Of a DNA stretch of 64,000 nucleotides, positions 50,209-62,230 are shown one piece after another; the stretch's first letter is position 1, and every line of letters starts with the position of its first letter. The stretch is from Lytechinus variegatus (taxonomy: Eukaryota; Echinodermata; Echinoidea; Temnopleuroida; Toxopneustidae). Below the pieces are notes generated by a model. The model saw only the letters and a list, made by a program, of their open reading frames with translations, made no database searches and was not told where the DNA came from. The stretch lies in NCBI RefSeq assembly GCF_018143015.1, contig NC_054746.1:14437532-14501531 (forward strand). The letters are read 5' to 3'. Position numbers and translations under genes: made by a program.

Positions 50209-50748
50209 ATTGTCTTCGTTGATTGACAATCAACCTTGCATTTGGGCCTGGCTTGGGGTTCTGCTCCTGAAATTTACGATGAATTAGCCCATTTCACAAT
50301 CCGACATGTTTTTCACACGTCATGACTAGTTGATTAATATCGCAGGCTTACGAGTTAATTCCGAAACATGAAAAAGTTTACGGGAGGTCGCCTGTTTTAC
50401 GTAAACATTTTTTAAAGAACATTCTTCAATTTTTAAAACTAAGATTAATTTAGTTTGAATCAATTTTTGGATGATCATGCACAAATATCAAGGTTATATT
50501 GAACATCTTTATCCCAACCACCCTACTTGAAAAATGGATTGGCCTATTCTAAAAGTAAATAAATCGATAAAGTAATATAATTTTTATCTTTATTTTTAGA
50601 CATTTGAGTGTATTTAAATATACTATTTTTTATTTATTGAATTATGATCATTATCAAAAAATCTTAATTTTGTTTGAATTTCTTTAAATTTTATATGATA
50701 GCATTACAAAGTGTGAACGAGGAAAGAAAGATCATTAAAATTGTAAAC
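50209..50748. promoter_or_regulatory. Bidirectional promoter interval, PSME4 (-) and acylphosphatase (+)
   Basis: Only 540 bp separate the two divergent start codons, so both 5' UTRs and the shared promoter must lie here unless there are upstream non-coding exons. Visible candidate motifs are a perfect TTACGTAA palindrome at 50397-50404 (bZIP type), an overlapping GTAAACA forkhead-type site at 50401-50407, and a CRE half-site ACGTCA at 50317-50322. No TATA box is placed convincingly for either gene. Motif calls are by eye and short motifs arise by chance. Confidence 0.7.
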
Positions 50749-53700
50749 ATGGCGACATCAGGAGCGTCTGCTTCAACAAAACAGATAATTTGGAGGTCAA
50801 TAGATTTCGAAATATTTGGAAAAGTTCAAGGTAAAAGTGTTCGAAATCATAACAGTATTGTAGTGATGCCTGTGATGGATGTATTCTTTCTTCCTCTTTT
50901 AATCAAGTGAATTAAAATCATGTTATTGGGTAGAACATTGCCATGGCTTCTGGCATTTCTGCTGCCGACACTACAGCAATAGTTAATTAGTGTTGGCAAC
51001 ACAGTGCAAGCGCAACACGACAGTCCCGTCCGTGACGTCGGCAGAGCTAGCCTAGACTCCGTACCGTAGAGCAGGAGGGCACTGGCACTATGCTGATATC
51101 TGTACAGTACAGAGACGATGACTCGCTGTTGTAATGCTGTTAGGGCCTACACTACAGTCAGAAAAATGGGTGGGGGGGGTCTCAAGGTTTACCCAGTTGT
51201 GTGTCTGGACGATCAATTTTAGAAAGTCATTTGGAAAAATTTACAGGTGAAGTTTCATTAATTTTTAAAACAAATTTTTTAGAACTACAACTATTGAGTT
51301 CATATAATTTAGTGTAATCCAATGACAAAAAAGATGGCTTCAAAAATATAAAGTGTCCGGACACCCGACCCCCCATCGTACTACTACTAAGTACTAAAGT
51401 CCGAAAATTCAGTTGAATTTGCACTCGATCATGTCGATTACATTATATGAATGGGTATAATTGTGATTGCCTGGCTTTGATCAAACTAAAGCTGACAAGA
51501 ATTCTGTTTTGAAATGGCTTTTGGAATAATAAAAATTTTGTCATTTAGTGTTTGATCTATGCATATCTTTAAAAAAAAAACCTTTTTAGACCAAGGTTTT
51601 GTTTGAATGAATTATCTTTTTTGCTCATGTACCATAGTAGAAATGCAATGCCAATGTGGACAATTGCTGGTATAGGGTCATTCCATCTGGATTCACCCAG
51701 TGGTTGCACCCGACCGTCTCAGAATTCGTTGTAATTTGGTATACATAAAATTCAACATGGCCCAAGCACAAAACAAAAAAATTAGTCCAATCGGTCCGTC
51801 GGTTCTCGCGCTACGGCCCGCCCTTTTCTCCTTGTTTTGACAAAAATGGGCATGACCTTCAACTTTCAATGGCCACTGCGTCGTTACGTGTTGACCAATT
51901 TTCATGAAACTGGTACCATTTGATAGGAAATTCAGAGAGGAATCCAAAACATGCATCGAATAATGTATTGGAGCAATTTATAAGGTCATGACCTTTGACC
52001 TTAACTTTGACCTTGAGTTTGACCCCCGGACAAATAATTTTTTAACTTGATTTTCGTGTATGTTAATTATTGGTATGATATTGACAAAATATGTTAAAAT
52101 CAATGATGATATTTTATTTCTTCACCTTTAAAAACTCTTCCAAAGATACCATGAAATTTCACTCTAGTCCCACACACTGATATTCATGTTAGTAAAGTGT
52201 TTACCAGTTACATGATTTCTTCCATTCCAATCTTAAGTTACAGTATGCAAGCACATGAAAAGAAATTAAGCTTAATCAGTTCACAAATAAAAGATTAAAC
52301 CTTTATGCTCATGAATAGGTATCTGTTTAGGCATTTTGATGTTCATCAATATATATTCATTTTGATGTTCGGCAATATATATCATATATATTCATAGTAG
52401 TAAAGTCTTCACTTTTATCATCAAAATATATACATGTATATATATATATATATATATGTATAAGATATATATTGCTGAATCATAAAATGCCTAAACAGAT
52501 ACCTATTCATTAGCATAAAGGTTTAGTCTTTTATTTGTAAACTGATTAAGCTTAATTTCTTTTCATGTGTTTGCATGCTGTAACTGAAGATTGGAAGAAA
52601 TCATGTAACTGGTAAACACTTTACTAACATGAATATCAGTGTGTGGGACTAGAGTGAAATTTCATGGTATCTTTGGAAGAGTTTTTAAAGGTGAAGAAAT
52701 AAAATATCATCATTGATTTTAACATATTTTGTCAATATCATACCAATAATTAACATACACGAAAATCAAGTTAAAAAATTATTTGTCCAGGGGTCAAACT
52801 CAAGGTCAAAGTTAAGGTCAAAGGTCATGACCTTATAAATTGCTCCAATACATTATTCGATGCATGTTTTGGATTCCTCTCTGAATTTCCTATCAAATGG
52901 TACCAGTTTCATGAAAATTGGTCAACACGTAACGATGCAGTGGCCATTGAAAGTTGAAGGTCACGCCCATTTTTGTCAAAACAAGGAGAAAAGGGCGGGC
53001 CGTAGCGCGAGAACCGACAGACCGATTGGACTAATTTTTTTGTTTTGTGCTTGGGCCATGTTGAATATACCAAATTACAACAAATTCTGAGACGGTCGGG
53101 TGCAAAATTGCACATTCATTGGGTGAATTGGCATGGAATGACCCGTATCTAATAACAATAATACATCAGACGGTGGACTGTACTTCAACAGAAGAAGAGC
53201 AGTGAAGGTGGAACTCAATTTTGAGAAATCTTTTCAAATTACATGGCCTATGGAGTACAGCTCCATAGTACTTCAGTCTCAGACTTAAAGATGAATTCCA
53301 GTATTGGTAACGATCTCAAAATGACTTTTTACAGAATCTAATATAATGACCACCAAAGTGTCTGTTTGTATGAATAAAAAATATGTGCCAAAGGATTCTG
53401 GAAGAAGTTGTGTAATTGCTGAGAAATAAGCAAAATAAGCGCTGATTCGGTCACTTCCGTCGGGTCTTTATTCCAGCAATAATAATACGCTGTCCCACGT
53501 GTGCCTATCTTTGTCGGTGATCTTCAGTGTGAACATTTTTTAGCGTAGATTTCAAGATTTCACAAAGTTCAGTTTATGTAACTTTACCAGATCTAGATCC
53601 TCGATGATATACTGACAATTAAGCGTGGTTTTACAGACTTATTTCTTATGAAATCAGTGTTTACTGCAACTACTGGCATTTCTCTTTAAGCTTTAAGTTT

Positions 53701-55753
53701 TAATGGATATTTTGCATTTATTAATCTCATTTTACTTGCATGCATTCATGCTATTTCTTTTAGTTTGGAGTCTTCTCATCTCAGCAATGTCATTTACCAA
53801 TTTAGATTTTTTTAAGTTCTTATCACTTCAGTACTTAAGATTTTTTCTATCAGGTTTTACCCTTTTCTTCATTTGCTTATCAATTTAAAGGAAATGGAGT
53901 ATACTGACAGATAAATGTGTGAGGGTATGAAAATAAAATAAGAAATAGTTTAGACTAAATTACTTATTCCTGATCGATCAAGTTGTACAATTATTCTAGA
54001 AGAGCTACCTCTTAATCTCTCCCAATCAAACTTTTTAAACTTTCTCTTTAATGTATGATTATTTTGCAGGTGTCTTCTTTAGAAGGGTAAGTGAACATTA
54101 CACACCCACATCTGATGTTCTTATCTTTCAGTCAAGCCTATTGTAATGGTGACATGTTTTGCAGAATAAAAGCCAAAGCAATATGATTTATCTTTACTAA
54201 TGGAAAAATATGTCTTAGATTTAACAAAAGTTCGGACTTACACTCAGAAATTGTTTAACCAACCTATAAGTTTGTTCAGATATGAACTTACCAACAGTTG
54301 GCTAATACAAAATTGTATGCAAAAGGAATTTGATTTTTTTTTTACCAATATTTAGTTGGTTCATATTTCAACCATAAATTCTCTGAGTGCAGAGGAGAAA
54401 TTTAATTATTGCTGCAGAGAATTTAACCCCAAAATGAATAGACAGTTCATTTAGGTTCTGAAGAGAATAATATCTGTAGACTCTAGTTATATAGATCTAT
54501 GCAACATATTCTTACTATGGTTTCATAATGCATGCTTTTGTATTTCGTAAGGAAATTAAAACGGCCTGTATCAAACAAAAGTCTTCTTCCTTCACAATTT
54601 AAGCACTGTTTCAGGGAGAAGACATCCAGTTTAAAGATCAAAAGTAAATTATTGCACAAATACACTTTCAGCCCATTTTGTAAGTGATGTTAATATGTTT
54701 TAAGTATCATATTAAACCTGTAGCTGTTTTAGTGTTAACAGGAGAATTATCATAGCTCTAGAAGTAGGCCTTGTTTTGTGGTGCAAATGTAAAACAATTT
54801 GGCTTATGTTACAAGAAAATCTGCAGGTTGAATATGCTTACGAATCTAATTCTTTCCCTCTCCATAGGATACGAGAAGGAAAGCAAAGGATTTAGCTCTG
54901 ACAGGATGGGTACAAAACACTAACAAAGGAACAGTTATTGGGCAAGCACAGGGACAAGAAGATAAAATCAGACTGATGTAAGCATTTATATTCAAAAGAA
55001 ACGCACAAGGCGGAAGTCCTCCTTGATGTTAAGTTGCTTTTAATTCTGAAAAAGGAAAATATAAGAATATAAATGAACCAGTGACAAAATATGCTTCGCT
55101 CATTTTTGTGCTTTTATCAAAATTGACTTGAATTCAAGATAAACATCCCCTTTGGGATGAAAGGACAACATTTCAGAGTTTGGCTAATACCATAAAGAAG
55201 AACTGGGGAAATTGGTTTGTTGTTAATGTTCTAATAATGTTCGAAAGGAAAATCACATTAATCCTCGGTGTTAATGCATTGGAAAAGTCACAATCACTAC
55301 ATGTAGCTCTGGCTTTTGACCAGAATGATAGACTTTGATAATCTAAATATAATTGCACTTTACAACCTGTACATGTATGCCCAAAGGCAATGATCAGTTT
55401 TGTAAAATTTGATCCAGTAATGCATTTTGTGTAGCACTTGGCCACTTTTAACGCCAATAATTTCTCAAATTTTCATTTTCAAATAATTTCTGAAACACTT
55501 ATCACAGGATATATGATATGAAGTGAATTTGTGAATAATAACTAGGTCTCAAACATTTATCATTGTAACCAACACATAAAATACATTTCAGTTTAAAATG
55601 GCATTTCTCTTTCTTTGTCATTTTTTCTTTCCTTGTAGGAAAAGTTGGTTGAAAACTAAAGGAAGCCCGAAGTCAAGGATTGACAAGGCAGTATTCTCGA
55701 ATGAGAAGAATGTTGATGAGCTAACTTTTAAATCATTTGACATTATAAGGTAG
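50749..55753 (+). CDS. Acylphosphatase, complete, four exons including a 17-nt microexon
   Basis: Acylphosphatases are small cytosolic enzymes that hydrolyse the carboxyl-phosphate bond of acylphosphates. Exons: 50749-50830, 54070-54086, 54868-54977, 55639-55753, all GT/AG and phase-consistent, giving 107 residues (human ACYP1 and ACYP2 are about 99). The protein reads SIDFEIFGKVQG, then GVFFRR, TGWVQNTNKGTVIGQ, and SPKSRIDKAVFSNEK. The catalytic pair is present: Arg32 in the GVFFR phosphate loop and Asn50 in WVQNT. The ATG at 50749 has a good context (aaacATGg). An in-frame ATG at 50695 would add 18 residues. The gene is divergent from PSME4. It resembles ACYP1 and ACYP2 about equally, so no symbol is given. 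Confidence 0.95.
51675..53144. mobile_element. 1.47-kb near-perfect foldback element in acylphosphatase intron 1
   Basis: Ends GGGTCATTCCATCTGGATTC and its inverse ...ATTGGCATGGAATGACCC. Two arms of about 680 bp (51675-52358 and 52465-53144) are inverted copies with few differences, separated by about 100 bp centred on a (TA)n run near 52435-52457. The arms contain palindromic partners CTCGCGCTACGGCCCGCCC and GGGCGGGCCGTAGCGCGAG. Matching 75-85-codon frames on opposite strands arise only because the arms mirror each other. No transposase was seen. Confidence 0.92.
54070..54086 (+). other. Acylphosphatase microexon 2 (17 nt, phosphate-binding loop)
   Basis: This exon lies between a 3' splice site TTTTGCAG and a 5' splice site GTAAGT. 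It completes the Gly codon begun in exon 1 and encodes Val-Phe-Phe-Arg-Arg, i.e. most of the acylphosphatase signature loop including the catalytic Arg. Its flanking introns are 3.24 kb and 0.78 kb. Skipping it would shift the frame, so it must be included for a working enzyme. Confidence 0.92.
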
Positions 55754-55973
55754 CAGGCTTGCAAATACCCGATTTACTTGAGTTGTATTCATTATTATTG
55801 GGCAAAGTGTCTTAATATTTATTTTCTTTACAAGTCTGCAGTGATAAATTTGCATGTACCTTGTACAGAGTGCTTATAAATGTAATTTAATCAGATTGAT
55901 AACAGCTATAATCTGAAGTGTATCCTATTGTTTCAATTGTTTATTTTAAGATTTATAAAGTGTTTTGAATTCG

Positions 55974-55979
55974 AATAAA
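55974..55979 (+). terminator. Candidate acylphosphatase polyadenylation signal
   Basis: AATAAA about 220 nt after the TAG stop at 55751-55753, a usual 3' UTR length. Further AATAAA hexamers occur near 57.10 kb. Confidence 0.45.
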
Positions 55980-57539
55980 TATAATGGCCATTAATGTAAT
56001 ACATTTATTGCTGATGCTTCAAATAGATGTATCATTTCCTATTTAACCATAAAATTTAAGGGATGCAAAGTTCAGGAAAGTACTAAAGTAGTATTTCAGC
56101 ATGTAAAGGCCATATTTAAGGCATTTTCATTTACAAAATGCCTGATTAGAGCTGTATTTGTTGTGGGAGTCAATCACAGACTGAAGTGATGGTCCATTTG
56201 TTCTCTGGATTTCAAACATTATTCCTTCAATAAGGCAAAAAAAAATAATGCACGACTAAAAACAGTATTGTAAAAAAAAAGATTGAAAAACTTCTTCCTT
56301 TTGTCCCCAAAGCAAAGATGTTCAGTTTCTATCAAGTCTAACTTGATATATGGCTGATTCATGGGTGCCAACATCTCCAGATTATTCTTGCCCTCTAAGG
56401 CTGTGACAATGACTGGCATCCCTAAATTTCACAATGAAAGCATGAAATAGATCACCAGGAAAATTTAATAAAAATTCTGTCAACAAGATTGAGTGTCTTA
56501 AGAGATATACAGTCAAAATTCTGTACAAATTTATTGACATTCTCTGATAACTCTTCATATCTATAGAAGAAATGAAACATGGATACTGGTTAAAAAGAAA
56601 CATATTCCACCTTGATACTGTGAAGGATTTTCTTATATGTAAAAAAAAAGACAAATAATGGAAGGGACAGTGCACTCTAATTGGAAACACATGTATTGAT
56701 GCATTTTTATGAAGTAGCATTGCAATCAATATCACAAGCTTAATATTAATTACTGTAAAAATGCAGTTGATTGGAAATCACCTAAATCCATTGTAGTTGG
56801 GGAAAAGACAACCTTTGTGTTTTGAAACATCTTTCTGAAAGTCTCTTTCCTTGGTATTTCATATCAGAATACACTATTACGTTAACCTTTAAAAAAATCC
56901 ATAATGTCATGAGGCTTTGTTAAAACAGTATTACACTATTGTTTACTTACATATTGTACAATAGTGCTTTTGTGTACATTCAATTTTAATGGTAACTGAT
57001 TTCCCTGCATTGCATTATAGGCCTAGTACTTGTTTAACACTGAAATGATATTTCGTGATTTTTTAGTTACAATATAAACAGTGTTTCTTTTGTTATTGTA
57101 ATAAATAAATCTGTATATACTTGCAAACTTCTAAGGTATTCTAATGATTCATTCAGAGCTTTTGTATTATTTTATAATGACAAGTGGGTCAAAAGTGATA
57201 TTAAACTTAATCGTCCACAATTATCTTTCATGCTGCTTTCCAAGAAAAGTGAATAATAGGCTTTCATAACATAATGGACAAATTGGATTTCTCATGACGA
57301 TCAAAATTACATAGTTTTGTTAACCATTACAGTACCAGGCTATTTTGGCTCTGTAACAAAGGTTTGCAATCAAATGCCAATGACTAATCTAGATTCATTG
57401 TAGCATGCACCCTTTGTTCATTTGACCAGAAACCAATCAGATTGGTTCTTTCATTTTTTTACTTCATCGCATTCATTTACATTATGGAGCGCTGGATCAG
57501 TAAGATTATACAGTAAATTTCCCTAAAATCTTCCATAAT

Positions 57540-58104
57540 TTAAGGTCAAGTCCACCCCAACAAAAAGTTAATTTGATTTGAATAAAAAGAGAAAAATCCA
57601 ACAAGCATAACACTGAAAATTTCATCAAAATCCGATGTAAAATAAAAAAAATTATGACATATCACACTTTCGCTTAATTTAACAAAACAGTTATATGCAC
57701 ATCCTGGTTGGTATGCAAATGAGGCAACTGATGACGTCATCCACTATTTCTACTGTATTTTATTATCAGAAATATGAAATATTCTAATTTTTTTCCTCAT
57801 TGTCAAGTTAATCAATTCCTCCCTGAACATGTGGAATTAGCATTGTTTAATACTATATAATTCAATCAAGTTGTCAAATCTGTAAAAATTGAAACATTGT
57901 ATAATATAAACAATGAAAGCAAAAGAAACAGTGAGGGATATCGACTCTAATTTGCATGTTGCCGAACTGTTTTGTGAAAAATAAGCGAAATTTTAAAATG
58001 ACATATTCTTAAATCAGATTTTGATGAAATTTTCGGCATTATGCTAGTCTGATATTTCTCTATTCAAGTCAACATTTTCTGGGGTGGACTTGACCTTTAT
58101 TTAA
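57540..58104. mobile_element. TTAA-bounded foldback MITE between acylphosphatase and EIF3K
   Basis: TTAAGGTCAAGTCCACCCC at the left and GGGGTGGACTTGACC ... TTAA at the right, with internal words shared with 43261-43861 (AAAATTTCATCAAAATCCGA, ACTATTTCTACTG, CCTCCCTGAACATGTGGAAT and inverses). Length 565 bp. Confidence 0.85.
58096..58101 (-). terminator. Candidate EIF3K polyadenylation signal inside a foldback element end
   Basis: AATAAA on the minus strand, about 560 nt past the EIF3K stop. It is the nearest canonical hexamer I found, and it sits in the terminal repeat of the foldback element at 57540-58104. Confidence 0.3.
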
Positions 58105-58660
58105 TCAATTATGCCAATTTATGCATTTGGGAATTAAATACCATTCTGTTTTGCTTTGCAGTATATTCTTTGACAGTTGCCTTTGGGCAGACCTGTCATG
58201 ATAATATCAGTGTCAAAATAACAAATATGAATTTTCAAATATTAGAATCATTTGAATACTATTCCCACCGTTATTTTAGTGGTCAATTCGGTATTAATTC
58301 CAGAATCTTTCTTACATGGTGTAAATATTCCACAAGGACAAGAACTTAAATTCACTGTTTTGTAAAGTATTTGTAAATGCTAATATGAATTGACCTACAT
58401 AAATATAACATGATTCTAAACTGAAACGAATGGTAAACACGACAACACACAGAAAGTAGAGGAATCCCATGATGCACTTGAACAGCAGACCTCTATACAC
58501 TGGAACATGAAGACAAATCACATTGAACTTCTTGTAGGTCACAACAAGGTCATAAATTGCTCCACTACATGAATGTGTCTCATATACACTCCGTATCACT
58601 GCCATTTTCAGAATGGTATTTGTAAAGTTTATGAATTGTCCATGTTGTCTTACTCAAGGG

Positions 58661-61600
58661 TCACTGGGATATCTTCATAACAGTAGCCACATCTGCAAAT
58701 AAATTGATAAGAAAGGTACTTTCATTAACCGTCTTTTGAAACATTAAAAAAAACAAAGTATAAGGTCTTTGTTTTTATATCTTTCCAGATGAAAATAAGA
58801 AAATAACATATCCACTATAGCCCCAAGTCAAATCACTTTGATTTAGGAAACTAAGAGGTTAATTTTTCTTATAAATTTGCAAACAACCTTGACCCCTCAT
58901 GCAAAGCTTAAGGATTGATCTTATGCGCAAACAGGCATGCTAATTGATTGTACAATCAATCACTAAACTTTGTGTTACAGGACCCTCTGTAAAATTGCTT
59001 CAACTTAAGTTTATTTATGCAGACTTAAACTATCAACAATGATGGGTAATTTTAGCTGTTGGGACCACTTCTCTAGTTCAGAATAATTAAAGTGGAAGTC
59101 CAAATTTAGATCAGTTTAAAAGCATAAAATCTTTGAAAATCTCTGTTGGGAAAAACAAATGCCAAGAAACTCAAACTACATATGCATTCACACTTACTAT
59201 CAAAGCCAATTTTCTCTGTGATGTTCTTCGTCTTGACGCTTTCATCCTGATTGGAAATGAAGACCTTACCCCCATCAAGTTCCTTCCAGTCATAGTTGGC
59301 CATCCAACTCTTCAGCTCTGTATCATCTGATATTCCTAGAAGTTCACCAAGCTGTACCTTCTCAATGGTCTGGTAGGTACTGTTGATCACATGACAGATG
59401 ACTGCAGGTGAAAGGTCATTCAAAGCACAAAAAGAAAATCACCACAAGTCATGCACAGCTTCAAAATTACTTGAGTATGAAATGCAAAAATATGAAATAA
59501 TACAATTTATGATAGAAATCCATATATATTGTTCGAAATAGAAATAAGAACAAGACATCCTCTAATTCATTTTGCCAAATCGATCGTGGACCTGGCAGCC
59601 AATGAGTGGTGCCAGATCGACATTGATCGAACTGAGATTTCAAAAGAATTGATATTTTCAAACAAATATGAATGTACATTCTACATAAAGAAATTTCATT
59701 TAAAATGAATTATGGTAATGGTATATTTTTGGTAGAAAAATTTACTGACAAAAATAAAATGTGAAAGGAATGAGATATCCATTTGACATGTAATTTCATG
59801 GGTAAATTTACCTAAAAAATACATCAGGATTATTATTATATCTTATTGCTGAAGGATGAGAAAAGACACATCTGCCATTATTGTATCACTAACATCAAAC
59901 CCCAATTACAGAATACCCTATTCAAGTTGACCATTCATACGTTGAGTTATCACCAAGTCAAGGCATTTCTTCAGACCAGGTGGGTGTTTCATAAAGCTGT
60001 TCGTAAAGTTACACAAGACTTAACACACGACTGGTGAACATTTCTTGTGCCACACTATCACTATGTAGCTCACTTAGCACCTGAGATAATGTTCCAGTCG
60101 TGCCTGAAGTTGTGCATAACTATAAGCGGCTTTATGATCTTTTATTTCCTCATAAATCAAAAAGATTTCTGTGGTACCCAAAGATTAAACTTAAACTGAG
60201 TCACATGTAATTCAATTTTGTCGACTTCATTCTTTATTTCATTGCAGATGGTCAAGGCAACTATCCAAATCTAATCATTTCAACATGACAGGAAACTCTT
60301 TAATAAAACCCCAAATATATTCAATATAGTGCCATATAATGTGAAGTATGCAAATTTGAAGATTTTCTACATGATACTTCAGTTCACATTTACATAGTGA
60401 CAAATTTTCTTCCGAGGGAGCACCTTGCTCAACAAGAGTAAGCTTTTTGAGGTGCTACCCATTTTTTAACCTTTGTACATTTTATATTGTTACATCTGAA
60501 ATGAGTAAAATCTACTGAAGATAAAAAACAAAAGTGGCAAAGTGGGGCTCTCCATCTACCATGTCATGATAATGATCCTGATTGTAAATGTGCTTCAACT
60601 TGGTAAAAACAACCCAAAGAATAATCAATTACCGGTACATGTAAGTGTTCTCAATAAACTACTTACATTTTCTGATGGCATTGTGAAAACCAGCAATATT
60701 TTGTAAGGCTGCAGGCCTGGCATCATACTCAATCTGTTAAGTGATATGAAACATACAAGATGTGATGGTGGCAATTTTTGTTTTGCATAGCTGTCTTTTT
60801 TAAAGGCTTGTTCTGCTATACTCTGCAGTATTGCACAGGCCTGTGACATTGTTGTGCTACAATATGTAGAATAGCATTATAGGCACTGGCAGATCCAGGG
60901 GCCATATTTTCCATGAATGAAATAACCTTAAATTTCGGGTGGAAACCTTTTTTTTCTCTAGTCAAATTTTCCTCAGGAAAATGTGCCCCCCCCTTTTTTT
61001 TGAAAATCCTGGATCTGCCCCTGATTACAGGGTCTTCAATCATTTCTGTCCAGTCTGTCAGTTCATCCAATTTTTAGAACGATTATATCACAAAAAGATG
61101 ATGCTTTTCATCAATTGTCTCTACACACTCAAAATATATAAGTTTCAATACATGTTCAGCAATCAACTAAAATTCGACAATATTCCTGTACGGCATATAC
61201 TACAGTAAATGTATACTTAAGATATTACATCACGTGACACAGGAATGACATTTCACTTACAGCCATTACATGGGATCCTCCATTTAATAATGAACCAAAC
61301 ATTATCCTCAAGATAGCTTTTGTAATAATCTACACTGAACAAAATGTTAAAGTGCCTACAAACTTTAAAAAAAGAGCTCCTTAAGGTACTAAACTAGACG
61401 CAACTGAAACTCTCCCTTTTTATCATCACCAAGTAAGCTACATGTAGTAGGGATTGTACTTGCAAGTATATTGCTAGAAAAGAGGAATTGATTGAAACTA
61501 CAGATGAATTTGCCGAAGTCAACCCTCCATAAGCCAAACATTTGCCTATATAAAGTCAAAAGAATTTTTTAGATCAAAACAACTAACATTATTCTCCTAA

Positions 61601-61761
61601 ACCTTAAGTCAAAAAGATTTTTGCGGTCCCAAAGGATTTGACTTAGGCAAAAATTGACAAAGCTCCCTGTAAATATTGAAACTTACCCAGAACTGTTTAA
61701 AGTGACAGGTTTCTAATAATCCTGCAAAGTAACAAATGGATGCCAGTGGTTCCTCTTGTTG
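58661..61761 (-). CDS. EIF3K: Eukaryotic translation initiation factor 3 subunit K, C-terminal part (5' end outside window)
   Basis: eIF3k is a non-core subunit of the eIF3 complex, which helps load the 40S ribosome with mRNA and initiator tRNA. The last four coding exons are 61761-61687, 60733-60667, 59401-59198 and 58692-58661. Joined in phase they encode 125 residues of a protein usually near 218. The order is QQEEPLASICYFAGLLETCHF, IEYDARPAALQNIAGFHNAIRK, ICHVINSTYQTIEK through SWMANYDWKEL, and a tail VATVMKISQ then TGA. These match the human PCI/winged-helix half, including LLETCHF, ICHV, TYQ, the W-M...Y-W block and KNI-EKI-FD. No further upstream exon was recognised between 61762 and 64000, so the 5' exons should lie beyond the window. 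The gene is tail to tail with the acylphosphatase. Confidence 0.95.
59982..60139. mobile_element. MITE-like inverted repeat in EIF3K intron
   Basis: The left arm TTTCATAAAGCTGTTCGTAA with AGTTAC and the right arm GCATAACTATAAGCGGCTTT with ATGA are imperfect inverses. It lies between the EIF3K exons at 59198-59401 and 60667-60733. Same end type as 19243-19396 and 28859-29016. Confidence 0.6.
60884..61023. mobile_element. 140-bp hAT-like MITE with 8-bp target duplication
   Basis: Inverted ends CACTGGCAGATCCAGG and CCTGGATCTGCCCCTG. Flanking octamers ATTATAGG (60876-60883) and ATTACAGG (61024-61031) differ at one base, fitting an 8-bp target-site duplication as made by hAT transposases. It lies in the EIF3K intron between exons 60667-60733 and 61687-61761. 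Confidence 0.8.
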
Positions 61762-62230
61762 CTAAAAAATATCATGTTAAGGAAAATGAGATAAACATAA
61801 AGGTCCTAATTCACACAATGGTGGTTTTGAATCTACACTTTATGCAGATCTTGCATTGATTACACTTAAATAATTCAGCATGTAATTTGTGAAAGCTTCC
61901 AATAATGAAAGCATGTGTTTTTTTTCATAGGATATTTGTTACTCTTCTCTTCAAGTCGACTGTTTATGTAAATTAATTTTCACAAACAGTGGGCTCATTA
62001 ATGACGTAAACTTGGTAACTAGCATTAATGTTCTGTAAAAATAACATGCAATCAACATCATGAACACTTAAGCAGATGTGCTCAAACATTAGTGAAACCC
62101 ATTACAAAATGCACTCTTTCATACAGAGGGATGAATGTAGACAACAATACTACAATGTTCGGCGAGCACAGAGAAACTAACTGTATCGAATGTAATATTT
62201 TATCACCTGATTTCAACCACATACATTTGT

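Noticed and set aside
51693..53090. Matching 76-87-codon proteins on opposite strands
   Set aside because: They mirror each other because they lie in the two arms of a foldback element; no transposase motif.
60816..61070. 84-codon minus-strand frame as an EIF3K exon
   Set aside because: It runs through the hAT-like MITE and does not fit between IEYDARP... and the preceding LLETCHFKQFW exon, which join in phase without it.
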